This document shows, in pieces, positions 33,178 to 43,350 of a stretch of DNA of 64,000 bases. Numbering within the stretch: the first letter of the stretch is position 1; each line of letters begins with the position of its first letter. The notes beneath the pieces are model-generated. The model saw only the letters and a list, made by a program, of their open reading frames with translations. It was not told where the DNA came from and made no database searches. The DNA is from Sphingobium lactosutens DS20 (GTDB lineage Bacteria; Pseudomonadota; Alphaproteobacteria; Sphingomonadales; Sphingomonadaceae), in assembly GCF_000445105.1 (NCBI RefSeq), contig NZ_ATDP01000092.1, positions 124,001 through 188,000 on the forward strand, written 5' to 3'. Made by a program: the position numbers and the translations under genes.

Positions 33178-33959
33178 AGCAGAAAGCGTCCCTCGATCAC
33201 GGTGCGGCAGGCGCCGGTCAGGATGACTCGGTCGCCCTCCAGCGCGCAGCCGAGCCGACCGCCCCGGGCAGACGCCTGCACCGCGCTGATCCGCGTCTTG
33301 CCCAGCCGTTCCGCCCAGAAGGGGGTAAGGAGGCAGTGGGCCGAGCCAGTCACCGGATCTTCATCCACGCCGCCGCCAGGCACGAACACGCGACTGACGA
33401 TGTCGCTATCCGCGCCGGGCGCGGTGGCGATGAGCATGACGTCGCCCTGCCCCCGTAGCGTTGCGAAATCCGGCGTCAGCGCGCGCACGGCGGCTTCATC
33501 GGGGAAGAGAAAGAGGCTGTAGCCGCCGTCTCGCCAATACGATTCGATGGGAGCGCCGCCCAGCCCTTCGGCAAGATCGGGCAAATCGCGCGGCGTCATG
33601 GTCCAGGCCGGCAGCGACAGGGCATAGCCCTGCCCGTCCCGCGATACGGTGAGTATCCCGGCATGCCGCGTGCGGAAGCGGACCGCATCGCCCTCCATCA
33701 GCACATGGCCGCTCGCCAGCGTGGCATGACCGCACAGCTTCACTTCCAGCGTCGGCGTGAACCAGCGCAGCGCATAATCGGCATCCGGATCGTCCGGCGT
33801 CGCTACGGTAAAGGCGGTTTCGGAGAGGTTGTTTTCCTGCGCGATGGCCTGAAGCGTCGCGTCGTCCAGCCAGGCATCGAGCGGCATGACGGCGGCCGGG
33901 TTGCCGGTAAAGGGCGCATCGGCAAAGGCGTCGACCTGGGTGAAGGGCAGGCTGGTCAT
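33174..33959 (-). CDS. PhzF family isomerase-like protein
   Basis: A 261-aa two-domain protein of the PhzF/diaminopimelate-epimerase fold. Start MTSLPFTQVDAFADAPF at 33959 has AAGGA 8-9 nt upstream. The catalytic glutamate is expected in NNLSETAF (near 45). CGHATLASGH is the family's ligand site, and DPVTGSAHC the second. Phenazine genes are absent from this window, so this is probably a housekeeping paralogue of unknown substrate. Confidence 0.87.
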   Translation of the reverse strand: MTSLPFTQVDAFADAPFTGNPAAVMPLDAWLDDATLQAIAQENNLSETAFTVATPDDPDADYALRWFTPTLEVKLCGHATLASGHVLMEGDAVRFRTRHAGILTVSRDGQGYALSLPAWTMTPRDLPDLAEGLGGAPIESYWRDGGYSLFLFPDEAAVRALTPDFATLRGQGDVMLIATAPGADSDIVSRVFVPGGGVDEDPVTGSAHCLLTPFWAERLGKTRISAVQASARGGRLGCALEGDRVILTGACRTVIEGRFLL

Positions 33960-34038
33960 CAGGGGCATCCTTTCGTTGCGCGGCCTTCTGCCCGGTTGCT
34001 GCGCCGTTGGACAGGGCCGGCCGGTTCCGACTGGCCGT

Positions 34039-35820
34039 TCAGCCCAGCAACACCAATGCACCGCAGACCGCCAGGCCGACGATGATGTTGAGGGGGACGC
34101 CGATGCGCACGAAATCAGCAAAGCGATAGTCGCCCGCCGCATAGACCAGCGCATTCGTCTGATAACCGATCGGCGTAGCAAAGCAGGCGGAGGCCCCGAT
34201 CATCAGCGCGATGACGAGCGGGCGTGCGTCGACCTGCAATTGATGCGCGAGGGCGATGACAATCGGCGTCATCAACGCCGCCACCGCATTGTTGCTGAGC
34301 AATTCGGACAGGATCAGCGCGGCGAAATAGACGATGAAGATCAGCGCCCAGGGCGGCGCCACCTGCATCAACGGCGTGATCCAGCCCACCATCATCGTGA
34401 CGCTGCCCGCCTGCTCCAGCGCGACGCCGACCGCCAGCATGGCAAAGATCAACACCAGGACATCCCCGTCGATCGCGCCCCACGCCTCCTCCGCGTCGAT
34501 GCAGCGGGTGGCGAGGATCGCACCGACCGCGATGATCGCGGCAAGGCCGATGCCCATGATACCCAGCGCCGACAGCGCGATCACCATCGCCATGGCCAGG
34601 ATCGCGATCCACGCCTTGTTCCGGCGGAAGGCGCGGGTGCGGCTGATGTCCACACCCATGAGGTTGGGATTGTCGCGCAGCGAGCGCATCGCATCGTCAC
34701 TGCCCGCGATCAGCAGGCGGTCAGCGCCGCGAATGCGGGCTTCGGCGAGATTGGGTCCGGGCAGATGCCGGGCGCGATTGATGCCGATGATCCGTACGCG
34801 CAGGGCGTGGAGGAAGGGGATATCCATCAGCCGTTCGCCGATCGATGGATGGCTGGGCGCGACCATCGCCTCGATCACCGTGCCCTCGCGCCCCGATGTT
34901 TCGGAATCCGCGGCGATGCCCAGTTCGAAATGCCCTGATTCGCGCAGCGTCATGATCGCCGTGCCGTCGGCGCGCACGATCAGGCGATCGCCGGCGTGCA
35001 ATTCCTCCTGCGACAGGTCGCCGCGCCGTATCTCCCCCGCCCGCTTGAGGCCGAGCAGCGCGGCCGATCGCCCGAACAGCGTCAGCGATCCGATTTCCCG
35101 ACCGATATATTCGCTGTCATGGGGCACCACCAGTTCGGTCAGATAATCCTGCGCATTGCCGCCATCCTGGCCGGATATGGCCGGCGGATCGCTGGGCAGC
35201 AGGAAGGACAGGCCGACAAGCGCCGCCAGTCCGGCGACGGTGCCGGCAATGCCGAAGGGCGCGATGTCGAAAATGCCAAAGGGGGTCATACCCTGATCCG
35301 CCGCGATGCCCGCGACGATCAGATTGGTCGATGTGCCGATCAGCGTGATGCAGCCACCCAGCACCGCCACGATGCTGAGCGGCATCATCAGCTTCTTGAG
35401 CGGGACGCCCGTGACCTGCGACAATTTGAAGATGATGGGGATGAGCACGACGACGACAGGCGTATTGTTGAGGAAGGCGGACGCCACCGTCGCGCCCAGC
35501 ATCACCTCCACGATCGCCAGGCGCGGATGTTTTTCCGCGCGCTTCATAACGAAATCCGCCGCCCGATTGATCGTGCCGGTGCGGATCAGTGCGCCGGCAA
35601 GCACGAACATCGCGCCGATCGTCAGCGGCGCGCTGTTGGAGAAGACGGAGAAAAGCCCCTTTTCATCCAGCAATCCCAGCGCGGCATAGGCGCAGGCGCC
35701 CAGCACGGAGACGACCGTGGGCGAATAGCGTTCGCGCACGAATTCCACGAACATCAGCGCAAGGATGATGAGGCCGATTTCCGCGCGATAGACGCCCAAG
35801 AGCGCGGACATGAAGTGCAT
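34039..35820 (-). CDS. SLC13/DASS-type permease with two TrkA_C domains
   Basis: A 593-aa permease. Helical halves at about residues 5-200 and 400-593 hold the repeats SAFLNNTPVVVVL and SELLSNNAVAALM, re-entrant SNT/SNN-type motifs of the DASS family. Between them lie two TrkA_C (RCK_C) regulatory domains (about 215-385). Candidates for the substrate are sulfate, dicarboxylates or citrate. ATG at residue 4 is an alternative start. Confidence 0.87.
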   Translation of the reverse strand: MHFMSALLGVYRAEIGLIILALMFVEFVRERYSPTVVSVLGACAYAALGLLDEKGLFSVFSNSAPLTIGAMFVLAGALIRTGTINRAADFVMKRAEKHPRLAIVEVMLGATVASAFLNNTPVVVVLIPIIFKLSQVTGVPLKKLMMPLSIVAVLGGCITLIGTSTNLIVAGIAADQGMTPFGIFDIAPFGIAGTVAGLAALVGLSFLLPSDPPAISGQDGGNAQDYLTELVVPHDSEYIGREIGSLTLFGRSAALLGLKRAGEIRRGDLSQEELHAGDRLIVRADGTAIMTLRESGHFELGIAADSETSGREGTVIEAMVAPSHPSIGERLMDIPFLHALRVRIIGINRARHLPGPNLAEARIRGADRLLIAGSDDAMRSLRDNPNLMGVDISRTRAFRRNKAWIAILAMAMVIALSALGIMGIGLAAIIAVGAILATRCIDAEEAWGAIDGDVLVLIFAMLAVGVALEQAGSVTMMVGWITPLMQVAPPWALIFIVYFAALILSELLSNNAVAALMTPIVIALAHQLQVDARPLVIALMIGASACFATPIGYQTNALVYAAGDYRFADFVRIGVPLNIIVGLAVCGALVLLG

Positions 35821-36118
35821 CTGGCGTTGGCCCCCTGGAACGCGTGGAACCGCGTTTTAGCCCGGGTCAACGAAATGGGCCAGCCATGGTTGCATGGCTG
35901 GCCCGTGTCGCGGCGTTGAGGGGACGTTTTGACCGTCAATCCACGCTTTTTCATCATAGCGCTTTCCGCAGAAAACGCTTTGACGCGCAGTGACGCTCCC
36001 CAGGCTTACGCTCTGCCGCACGCCCTCCCGCGGGCGTTGATCGTCATAATAGCGTAACCGGGGCGAGTCGTCTCGCATGGAACGGACGTCCGGCGCAGGA
36101 TTGGCGCGGTTCGGCGCG
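35821..36118. other. 298-bp gap between aroC end and SLC13 permease start
   Basis: No coding region was recognised. It contains the hairpin at 35877-35904 and a small stem (acgccc/gggcgt) near 36032-36048. It must hold the permease promoter and probably the aroC terminator. Short open frames here lack composition or motifs of genes. Confidence 0.5.
35877..35904 (-). terminator. 12-bp-stem hairpin in aroC-permease gap
   Basis: Perfect stem gggccagccatg / catggctggccc with a 4-nt loop. It lies 215 bp beyond the aroC stop and 57 bp before the permease start. On the minus strand it is followed by ATTTCGTTG, a poor U tract. Either a terminator for the aroC unit or a leader structure of the permease. 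Confidence 0.5.
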
Positions 36119-37201
36119 TCAGTCGGCTGCGCCGCCGCCGCACTGGGCGCGGTGAAGCAGCTTCTGATCGGCCAGGACCAGCGCCATCATGGCTTCCACC
36201 ACGGGTACGCCGCGAATACCCACGCACGGGTCATGCCGCCCCTTGGTGATGATCTGCGATGCGTCGCCCTCGCGCGTCACGGTATCGACGGGGATCAGGA
36301 TGGAACTGGTCGGCTTGAAGGCGACCCGCAGCTTGATCGGCTGGCCGGTCGAAATGCCGCCGGCGATGCCGCCCGCATGGTTGGCGAGGAAGGTCGGGCC
36401 ATCGGCGCCCGGCCGCATCGGATCGGCATTGTCTTCGCCGCGCAGCCGCGCCGCGGCAAAGCCGTCGCCGATCTCGACGCCTTTGACGGCATTGATGCCC
36501 ATCATCGCGGCGGCCAGTTCACTGTCCAGCTTGGCATAGAGCGGCGCCCCCCACCCAGCCGGGACGCCCGATGCGACGCATTCGACGACCGCGCCCAGGG
36601 ACGAACCGTCGAGGCGAGCCGCGTCAACCAGCGCCTCCCACCGCTGGGCGGCTTGCCGGTCCGGGCAGAAAAACGGATTTTCCCCGATCTGCGCCGGATC
36701 GAAATTGGCATAATCGATCGCGTCGCCGCCAATCTCGCTGACATAGGCGAAAATATCGACGTCCGGAATGACGAGCCGCGCCACCGCGCCCGCCGCCACC
36801 CGGCTTGCCGTCTCGCGCGCCGAGGAGCGCCCGCCGCCGCGATAGTCGCGAAACCCATATTTGGCGTCATAGGCATAATCGGCGTGGCCGGGGCGATAGG
36901 CCCTGGCGACGTCCGAATAATCCTTGGACCGCTGATCAATATTCTCGATCATCAGGCTGATCGGCGTGCCGGTGGTGCGGCCCTCGAACACACCCGACAG
37001 AATGCGCACTTCATCCGCTTCGCGCCGCTGGGTCGTGAATTTGGATGTGCCGGGTTTGCGCAGGTCGAGCCATGGTTGAATGTCCGCTTCCGTGAGCGGC
37101 AGGCCGGGCGGGCAGCCGTCCACCACAGCGCCGATCGCGGGGCCATGGCTTTCGCCCCAGGTTGTGAAGCGAAAGACGCGACCGAAACTGTTGAAGCTCA
37201 T
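36119..37201 (-). CDS. aroC: Chorismate synthase
   Basis: Makes chorismate from EPSP with reduced FMN, the last step of the shikimate pathway; 360 aa. Signatures are [14 protein letters not shown] at the N-terminus, [18 protein letters not shown] in the middle, and [17 protein letters not shown] near the end. The length is normal. It follows fabI by 12 bp on the same strand, so it is probably the last gene of brkB-fabI-aroC. Confidence 0.97.
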   Translation of the reverse strand: MSFNSFGRVFRFTTWGESHGPAIGAVVDGCPPGLPLTEADIQPWLDLRKPGTSKFTTQRREADEVRILSGVFEGRTTGTPISLMIENIDQRSKDYSDVARAYRPGHADYAYDAKYGFRDYRGGGRSSARETASRVAAGAVARLVIPDVDIFAYVSEIGGDAIDYANFDPAQIGENPFFCPDRQAAQRWEALVDAARLDGSSLGAVVECVASGVPAGWGAPLYAKLDSELAAAMMGINAVKGVEIGDGFAAARLRGEDNADPMRPGADGPTFLANHAGGIAGGISTGQPIKLRVAFKPTSSILIPVDTVTREGDASQIITKGRHDPCVGIRGVPVVEAMMALVLADQKLLHRAQCGGGAAD

Positions 37202-37213
37202 GTGTCCCGCGCC

Positions 37214-38020
37214 CTATTTATCGAGCGCGATGTCCGGCGCGTCCTCGGCTTTCATGCCGATGACGTTGTAGCCTGCGTCGACATGGTGGATTTCGCCGGT
37301 CACGCCGGACGCGAGATCGGAGAGAAGGTAGAGGCCCGCGCCGCCGACATCCTCGATCGTGACGTTGCGGCGCAGCGGCGAATTGAGTTCATTCCATTTG
37401 AGGATATAGCGGAAATCGCCGATGCCGCTGGCCGCGAGCGTCTTGATCGGCCCGGCGGAGATGGCGTTGACGCGGATATTTTCCGGTCCCAGGTCCATCG
37501 CCAGATATTTGACGCTGGTTTCCAGCGCCGCCTTGGCAACACCCATGACGTTATAATGCGGGATCACCTTTTCCGCGCCATAATAGCTCAGCGTCAAGAT
37601 GCTGCCGCCATTGGGCATCAGCGCGCGGGCACGCTTGGTCACGGCGACGAAGCTGTAGGCAGACACGTTCATCGTCAGCAGGAAATTGTCGAGGCTGGTG
37701 TCGACATACAGGCCGCGCAGTTCATTCTTGTCGGAAAAGCCGATGGCGTGGACGACGAAATCGAGGCTGCCCCAGCGTTGCTCGATCTGTGCGAAGGCCG
37801 CGTCGAGCTTGTCCATGTCCGTGACGTCGCAATCGATCAGGAAATCGGAGCCGACCTGCTCGGCCAGCGGCTTTACGCGCTTGGCCAGGGCATCGCCCTG
37901 ATAGGAAAAAGCGAGCTCCGCGCCCTGTGCGTGCAATTGCTTGGCGATGCCCCAGGCCAGCGACTTGTCGTTGGCCAACCCCATGATGAGGCCGCGCTTT
38001 CCTGCCATCAAGCCTGTCAT
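37214..38020 (-). CDS. fabI: Enoyl-ACP reductase (NADH)
   Basis: Last reductive step of fatty acid elongation, 268 aa. Catalytic Tyr146, Tyr156 and Lys163 are in the same positions as in E. coli FabI (YYGAEKV and PHYNVMGVAK). The cofactor motif is GLANDKSLAWGIA. It overlaps brkB by 4 bp and precedes aroC. It would be the triclosan/isoniazid-class target in this organism. Confidence 0.96.
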   Translation of the reverse strand: MTGLMAGKRGLIMGLANDKSLAWGIAKQLHAQGAELAFSYQGDALAKRVKPLAEQVGSDFLIDCDVTDMDKLDAAFAQIEQRWGSLDFVVHAIGFSDKNELRGLYVDTSLDNFLLTMNVSAYSFVAVTKRARALMPNGGSILTLSYYGAEKVIPHYNVMGVAKAALETSVKYLAMDLGPENIRVNAISAGPIKTLAASGIGDFRYILKWNELNSPLRRNVTIEDVGGAGLYLLSDLASGVTGEIHHVDAGYNVIGMKAEDAPDIALDK

Positions 38021-38982
38021 ATCGTCGTTCCGTTCCCTTTGTCCTGCACGGTCGCGTCCGTTTCCTCATCGGGAAATTCGGCCAGCGCCGCGTTCAATTC
38101 CGCGCCAATTACCACGCCAAGCCCGACGAGAAAGAAAAAAATCAGGGTGATCATGACGCCGGCAAGGCTGCCATAGGTGCGCCCATACCCGCCCAGCAGC
38201 GCCAAGGTGGGCGGCAACAACAGGGTCGTGCCATACCACCAGAGCGCGGTCGCGACAGCGCCAGGCCATTTGGGAAACCGCCTGTCCTTGTAGGCGGTAG
38301 GGGTGAGAGCGACGAAGAGGGACCAGAGCGCGACGCACACCACCGCCATCGGCACCAGTCGGGCCGACGCGACCAGGGCAATGGCGTCATCGGCCCAGGG
38401 AAGGAGGCGCAGCAGAAACTGGTCGATGCCGGCGATGATCACCTGCATCGAAAAGGCGAACATGACCGCAAAGACGCTGACCAGCGTGATGCCGATGGCG
38501 CTTAGACGATATTGCCAGAACGCCTTGGTGCTCTTTGTCCCATAGGCCCGGCGCAATATGTCGCGGATGGTTTCGATAAGGCTTCCTACCGTCCAAAGCC
38601 CGACCAGGCCGCCCAGCCACAGCAATGGCCCGGACCGGGCGGTCAGGACATCGTTGATCGGCTGGCGCACGACATCGGCCACGCCGCGCGGCACGGTATA
38701 CAGAAAGGCGTTGAGCGCCTGAAGTCCATCCTCCGTCCGGCCGAATATGCTCGCCACCGCAGCCGCGACGATGAAGAAGGGGAACAGGGTCAGCAGCGAG
38801 AGATAGGCGAGATTGCCGGCGTGAATGAAGCCATCGCTATAGGTGCCGACGAGCACCCGCTTGGCCACTTCGAAACCATGGGACCCCGGCCTCACCCTGT
38901 CGATCTGGCGGTGCAGGCGCGCCCGCGCACCATGGCCGGACCGGCGGCGCGATTCGGGCGACAGGGGGGACGGCATCGGCAT
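38017..38982 (-). CDS. YihY/BrkB family inner-membrane protein
   Basis: A 321-aa membrane protein with about six helices and a basic N-terminal cytoplasmic region. Family features are AGNLAYLSLLTLFPFFIV and PGAVATALWWYGTTL. Function is not established; early reports of RNase BN activity were withdrawn in favour of another gene. Its stop overlaps fabI by 4 bp. Confidence 0.87.
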   Translation of the reverse strand: MPMPSPLSPESRRRSGHGARARLHRQIDRVRPGSHGFEVAKRVLVGTYSDGFIHAGNLAYLSLLTLFPFFIVAAAVASIFGRTEDGLQALNAFLYTVPRGVADVVRQPINDVLTARSGPLLWLGGLVGLWTVGSLIETIRDILRRAYGTKSTKAFWQYRLSAIGITLVSVFAVMFAFSMQVIIAGIDQFLLRLLPWADDAIALVASARLVPMAVVCVALWSLFVALTPTAYKDRRFPKWPGAVATALWWYGTTLLLPPTLALLGGYGRTYGSLAGVMITLIFFFLVGLGVVIGAELNAALAEFPDEETDATVQDKGNGTTI

Positions 38983-38999
38983 CAGCCGAGCTTAACGCC

Positions 39000-39944
39000 T
39001 CACACGCCCAGATGGGCGCGCACGGGCCGGGCGTCCTGCCAATCCTCCACCAGCGCGCGGATCGCAGGATCATCAGCCGGCACGTCGATGTGGAGCGTCA
39101 CGAGCTGGTCGCCGCGCCGCCCATCCTTGCCGGTAAAACCCTTGCCGCGCAGGCGCAGCGTCTTCCCCGACGACGTGCCCGCCGGAACGCCCAGCATGAC
39201 GGGACCATCCACGGTCGGCACCTTGACCTTGCCGCCCTTGACGGCTTCATCCAGGGTGATGGGCAGGTCCAGAAGGACATTGTCGCCGTCGCGCGTGAAA
39301 AAGGGGTGCGGCTTGACCTCTATCGTCACGATCGCGTCCCCCGCCCCGCCCGGTCCGGCCTGCCCCTTGCCCGACAGGCGCATCTGCGTGCCGGTTTCGA
39401 CGCCAGCCGGCAATTTGAGGTCGATCGTCTTGCCGTCCTGCAAGGTGATCCTTTGCGGCGCCAACGTCGCGGCGTCGGTGAACTGGACGGCGAGCCTGTA
39501 GGCGACATTGGCGCCCTTTGGCGGTGGCGCCTGCCGGCCAAAGCCGCCGCCGAAACCCGCGCCGCCGCCTGCCCTGCGGCCAGCGCCACCAAACAACCCT
39601 TCAAAAATGTCACCGAAATCGGCGCCGCCTTCGCCAAATTCGAAATGGGCCGACTGGCCGCCGGGGTTGCCGCGGAAGCCGCCTTGGCCCCCGCCACCGC
39701 CAAAGCCGAACGGCGCCGTCGGATTGCCTTCGGCATCGATTTCGCCCCGGTCGAAGCGGGCGCGCTTATCCTTGTCGGACAGAAGATCATAGGCGTTGGT
39801 CGCGGCGGAGAATTTTTCCGCAGCCTTGGGATTATCCTTGTTCCGGTCAGGATGCAGTTCCTTGGCCAGCTTGCGATAGGCGGATTTGATCTCCGCCTCG
39901 CTGGCGCTGCGCGCTACGCCCAAAATGGAATAGGGATCGGCCAT
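39000..39944 (-). CDS. CbpA-like DnaJ-family co-chaperone
   Basis: A 314-aa J-domain protein without zinc fingers. HPD is at residues 31-33 in [14 protein letters not shown] Gly/Phe-rich region (about 75-130) is followed by two DnaJ C-terminal beta domains with [17 protein letters not shown] and [17 protein letters not shown]. It would stimulate DnaK. It is 17 bp from brkB, same strand, and is probably the first gene of that run. Confidence 0.93.
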   Translation of the reverse strand: MADPYSILGVARSASEAEIKSAYRKLAKELHPDRNKDNPKAAEKFSAATNAYDLLSDKDKRARFDRGEIDAEGNPTAPFGFGGGGGQGGFRGNPGGQSAHFEFGEGGADFGDIFEGLFGGAGRRAGGGAGFGGGFGRQAPPPKGANVAYRLAVQFTDAATLAPQRITLQDGKTIDLKLPAGVETGTQMRLSGKGQAGPGGAGDAIVTIEVKPHPFFTRDGDNVLLDLPITLDEAVKGGKVKVPTVDGPVMLGVPAGTSSGKTLRLRGKGFTGKDGRRGDQLVTLHIDVPADDPAIRALVEDWQDARPVRAHLGV

Positions 39945-40083
39945 TCATCTACCTGTTGCAAAAAAGCATCACTTGAAACCTATGTGGACGATGCATCACC
40001 GACATTCAAGACGGGCATGCGCGCAGGCGCGAGATCGGGTGACACATATCGACAGCATGGCGCTGGCCGCCTAGAACGCGCGC

Positions 40084-40659
40084 ATGACCGATCCCTTCAC
40101 GCTTTTCGACGCCTGGTTTGCCGAAGCCCGGGAAACCGAGATCAACGACAGCAATGCCATGGCGCTGGCGACCGCCGACGCGCGCGGGCGGCCGTCGGTG
40201 CGGATGGTGCTGCTGAAAGGGCATGGGCCGGGCGGCTTCATCTTCTATACAAATTTCGAAGGGCGCAAGGCCGGCGAGCTGCTGGACAATCCGCATGCCG
40301 CCCTGCTGTTTCACTGGAAATCGCTGCGGCGGCAAATCCGGATCGAGGGGCAGGTGGATGCGGTCGATGACGCGACCGCCGACGCCTATTTCGCGACGCG
40401 CAGCCGCGACAGCCAGCTTGGCGCCTGGGCATCCGACCAGTCCCGCCCCCTGCCCGACCGGCAGATATTCATGAACCGTTTCGACGACGCGAGCGCGCGC
40501 TTCGAAGGCGGTCCGGTGCCGCGACCGCCGCACTGGTCGGGTTTTCGCGTCACGCCCGAGCGCATCGAATTCTGGCAGGATCGCGCGCATCGCCTGCATG
40601 AACGGCGCCTGTTCGAACGGGATGGCCAGACCTGGCGCGAGGGGCTGCTCTATCCCTGA
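40084..40659 (+). CDS. pdxH: Pyridoxamine 5'-phosphate oxidase
   Basis: FMN oxidase that makes pyridoxal phosphate, 191 aa. Motifs: NAMALATADARGRPSVRMVL, GGFIFYTNFEGRKAGEL, and the C-terminal FWQDRAHRLHERRLF. The N-terminus is short, as usual for alphaproteobacteria. It is divergent from the cbpA-like gene across 139 bp, where no other gene is seen. Confidence 0.95.
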   Translation: MTDPFTLFDAWFAEARETEINDSNAMALATADARGRPSVRMVLLKGHGPGGFIFYTNFEGRKAGELLDNPHAALLFHWKSLRRQIRIEGQVDAVDDATADAYFATRSRDSQLGAWASDQSRPLPDRQIFMNRFDDASARFEGGPVPRPPHWSGFRVTPERIEFWQDRAHRLHERRLFERDGQTWREGLLYP

Positions 40660-40841
40660 CAAATGCCGTTAGCCCCAGGATGGCGGCGCGCGGCAGGGGC
40701 GGAAAGGCGGTCCTGCTTCGTCTTGCCTGATGCGACGGGACGCGCGCAATTGCCGGGCGGCCATGCGCCTGTTAGGTGTCTGGCCTGACAGACGGAAAAA
40801 TAAGGCGGGGGCATGCCTGCGGGCGGCTTTAGAGGAATTTG

Positions 40842-42173
40842 ATGCGAAACAGACTGACGGCGTTCATCCTCATCGGCATGGTCGCGGGGGTGCTGACCGG
40901 CTATGTGGCCAATCTCTGGGTCGGGGGCGATGACGCCACCGCCAAGGAGGTGGCCAGCTATTTCCATCTGCTCGCCGACATTTTCCTGCATCTCATCAAG
41001 ATGATCATCGCCCCGCTGGTCTTTTCCACGCTGGTCGCGGGCATCGCGCATATGGGCGACAGCGCGGCGCTGGGCCGCATCGGCGGGCGCGCGCTCGCCT
41101 GGTTCATCATCGCCAGCCTGATTTCGCTGACGCTGGGCCTGATCCTCGTCAACTTCTTCCAGCCGGGCGTCGGCCTCAATTTGGTCCGATCGGGCGTGGA
41201 TGCGGGCGTCAGCACAGAGGGCCTGAATTTCCGCGACTTCGTGCTGCATATCTTCCCCACCTCGATGATCGGGGCGATGGCGGAAAATTCGATTCTGCAG
41301 ATCGTCGTCTTCTCGCTGTTCGTGGGCGTCGCGCTGACGGCGATCGGCGAAAAGGGCAAGCCGATCGTCACGGTGATCGAGGCGATGGTCGAACTGATGC
41401 TGCAAGTGACCGGCTATGTCATGCGGGTCGCGCCGCTCGCCGTCTTCGGCGCGCTGGCTTCGTCCATCACCGTGCAGGGCCTTGGCGTGCTTCAGACCTA
41501 TGGCGAGCTGGTCGGCGAATTCTACATCGCGATCTTCTGCCTGTGGGGCCTGTTGTTCCTGGCCGGGTCGCTGTTCCTGGGCAAGCGCATGATCAAGCTG
41601 GTCCGCTATGTGCGCGAACCGATCCTGATCGCCTTTTCCACCGCATCGTCCGAGGCGGCCTATCCCAAGATGCTGGAGCAGCTCGACCGGTTCGGCGTGC
41701 CGCGGCGGATTTACAGTTTCGTGCTGCCGCTGGGCTATAGCTTCAATCTTGACGGGTCGATGATGTACGCGACCTTCGCGACCATCTTCATCGCCCAGGC
41801 CTATGGCATCGACCTGCCGATCACCACGCAGATCACCATTTTGCTGGTGCTGATGGTGACCAGCAAGGGCATCGCCGCCGTGCCGCGCGCCAGCCTGGTG
41901 GTGGTCGCCGCGACGCTGGGGCAGTTCGACCTGCCGGTGGAGGGCATCGCCTTCATCTTGGCGGTCGATCACTTCATGGACATGGGCCGCACCGCGACCA
42001 ACGTGCTGGGCAATGCGATCGCGACATCGGTCATCACCAAATGGGAAGGGATGCTGGAGGTCGAGGAGCCGGAGGATGTGCCGCATCCCAAGGCCCCGGC
42101 GCATACGGCATCCGATGGCCGGCGCGGGCTGGAGCTGGCGTCCGACATGGTGGACGACCCGCGCAAGGGCTGA
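40842..42173 (+). CDS. Dicarboxylate/amino acid:cation symporter (DAACS)
   Basis: A 443-aa permease of the GltP/DctA family, about eight helices plus two re-entrant loops. Serine-rich loop AFSTASSEAAYP, helix 7 motif GYSFNLDGSMMY and helix 8 RTATNVLGNAIAT define substrate and Na sites. Start ATG at 40842 follows AGAGGA by 6 nt. C4-dicarboxylates or Glu/Asp are likely substrates; sequence does not separate them. Confidence 0.9.
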   Translation: MRNRLTAFILIGMVAGVLTGYVANLWVGGDDATAKEVASYFHLLADIFLHLIKMIIAPLVFSTLVAGIAHMGDSAALGRIGGRALAWFIIASLISLTLGLILVNFFQPGVGLNLVRSGVDAGVSTEGLNFRDFVLHIFPTSMIGAMAENSILQIVVFSLFVGVALTAIGEKGKPIVTVIEAMVELMLQVTGYVMRVAPLAVFGALASSITVQGLGVLQTYGELVGEFYIAIFCLWGLLFLAGSLFLGKRMIKLVRYVREPILIAFSTASSEAAYPKMLEQLDRFGVPRRIYSFVLPLGYSFNLDGSMMYATFATIFIAQAYGIDLPITTQITILLVLMVTSKGIAAVPRASLVVVAATLGQFDLPVEGIAFILAVDHFMDMGRTATNVLGNAIATSVITKWEGMLEVEEPEDVPHPKAPAHTASDGRRGLELASDMVDDPRKG

Positions 42174-42184
42174 TCCGCCGCGCG

Positions 42185-43069
42185 TTACCACAATACCCCG
42201 CGCACCGGCTTGATCGGGTCGGGCGCGGGATCGCCGATCGACTGGAGTAGGTCGATCTCGATCGTGCGGCACATGGCCGTCAGCGGATTGTCGTGCACGG
42301 TGTTGGCGAAGGGATCGACCAGATCGTCGCCGATCCGCAGCACGGCCAGGAACATCAACCCCGCGACCGTCGACCCCAGCGGGGTGGCAAAGCCCAGGGT
42401 TTCCACCAGGCCAATCGGCAGGGCGATGCAGAAGATATGGGTGAAGATGGTCGGTAGATAACGATATTGCACGGGCAGCGGCGTGTTCTTGATCCGCTCC
42501 ATCCCCCCTTGCGCATTGGCGATGTCGACCAGCACCGCCTCCATCTGCGTTTGCTGGATGGTGTCGAGCCACCCATTGCGCCGGCCGATGTCGATCCGCC
42601 GCCCGGTGCTGTCGAGCAGGCCGTTGGCGGGATTGACGCGGGCCAGCGCCTTGCCCTTGTCCTCCGCCGTCAGGAATTTGGTGACATCATCGCCGATGGG
42701 CTGGCGGCGCAGCTGGCAGCGCAGGGCGTTCACATAGGCGATCTGCCGCTTGACGATTTCGCGCTTGAGTGCGGCCGAGTCCGGGTCCGGCATGAAGTTG
42801 CGGGTGGCGCGGGCGAGGTTGCGCGAGGCGTTGATCATCGCGCCCCACAGGGTTCGCGCTTCCCACCAGCGCTGATAGGCGCTGTTCGACCGGAAGCCGA
42901 GGAACAGCGCCAGCGCGGACCCGAAAATGGTGAGCGGCAGTTCGGGCGCTTTGAAGGGCAGCAGATAATAAGTGACTGTAACCGCGCAATCCCAGATGAA
43001 CAGCACGGTCAGCGGTTTCCAGACTTCGGATGCGATCCGGCGGAAACTGGGGATGGGATCAACAATCAT
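42185..43069 (-). CDS. Bestrophin-like membrane protein (UPF0187)
   Basis: A 294-aa bestrophin-family membrane protein, probably an anion or cation channel. Features are ALALFLGFRSNSAYQRWWEAR near residue 50 (given as FLGFRSNSAYQRWWEAR), helical pairs near 20-60 and 210-250, and the FANTVHDNPLTAMCRTIE region. It is convergent with the DAACS gene at 11 bp. Confidence 0.88.
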   Translation of the reverse strand: MIVDPIPSFRRIASEVWKPLTVLFIWDCAVTVTYYLLPFKAPELPLTIFGSALALFLGFRSNSAYQRWWEARTLWGAMINASRNLARATRNFMPDPDSAALKREIVKRQIAYVNALRCQLRRQPIGDDVTKFLTAEDKGKALARVNPANGLLDSTGRRIDIGRRNGWLDTIQQTQMEAVLVDIANAQGGMERIKNTPLPVQYRYLPTIFTHIFCIALPIGLVETLGFATPLGSTVAGLMFLAVLRIGDDLVDPFANTVHDNPLTAMCRTIEIDLLQSIGDPAPDPIKPVRGVLW

Positions 43070-43162
43070 GCGGCTCTCCGAAAACAGAAATGCCGCAACG
43101 CAGCATCAGCGGCGATGCTCCCGGCCCCAGGCCCTGCAACGAAAAATTACAGTCATCGCCGA

Positions 43163-43345
43163 TCAGCGCAGTTTCGCGATCGACAACCCGTCCTGCTTGG
43201 CGCGGGCCTTGACCGATTCCTCGCTGCGCGTCAGCGCCTTGGCGATGGCCTTCAAGGCCATCCCCTTTTTCGCCAGCGTGTGCAGCTTCTGGATTTCATC
43301 CTGGGTCCAGGGCTGTTTGTGACGCTCGAACCGTTCTCCCGCCAT
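43163..43345 (-). CDS. 60-aa Myb/SANT-like small protein after purA
   Basis: A 60-aa basic protein starting MAGERFERHKQPW. Residues 13-55 form a helix-turn-helix-like unit: WTQDEIQKLHTL, GMALKAIAKAL, TRSEESVKARAK. This resembles Myb/SANT or homeodomain-like DNA-binding helices. It starts 5 bp after the purA stop, so it is cotranscribed with purA. Too short for many automatic calls; codon use and spacing support it. Targets unknown. Confidence 0.75.
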   Translation of the reverse strand: MAGERFERHKQPWTQDEIQKLHTLAKKGMALKAIAKALTRSEESVKARAKQDGLSIAKLR

Positions 43346-43350
43346 GGCGA

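Noticed and set aside
33174..33959. Phenazine biosynthesis locus
   Set aside because: Only a PhzF-like gene is present; no other phz genes are found.
36077..38176. 699-codon open frame antisense to aroC and fabI
   Set aside because: Both sense genes are unmistakable and tightly spaced.
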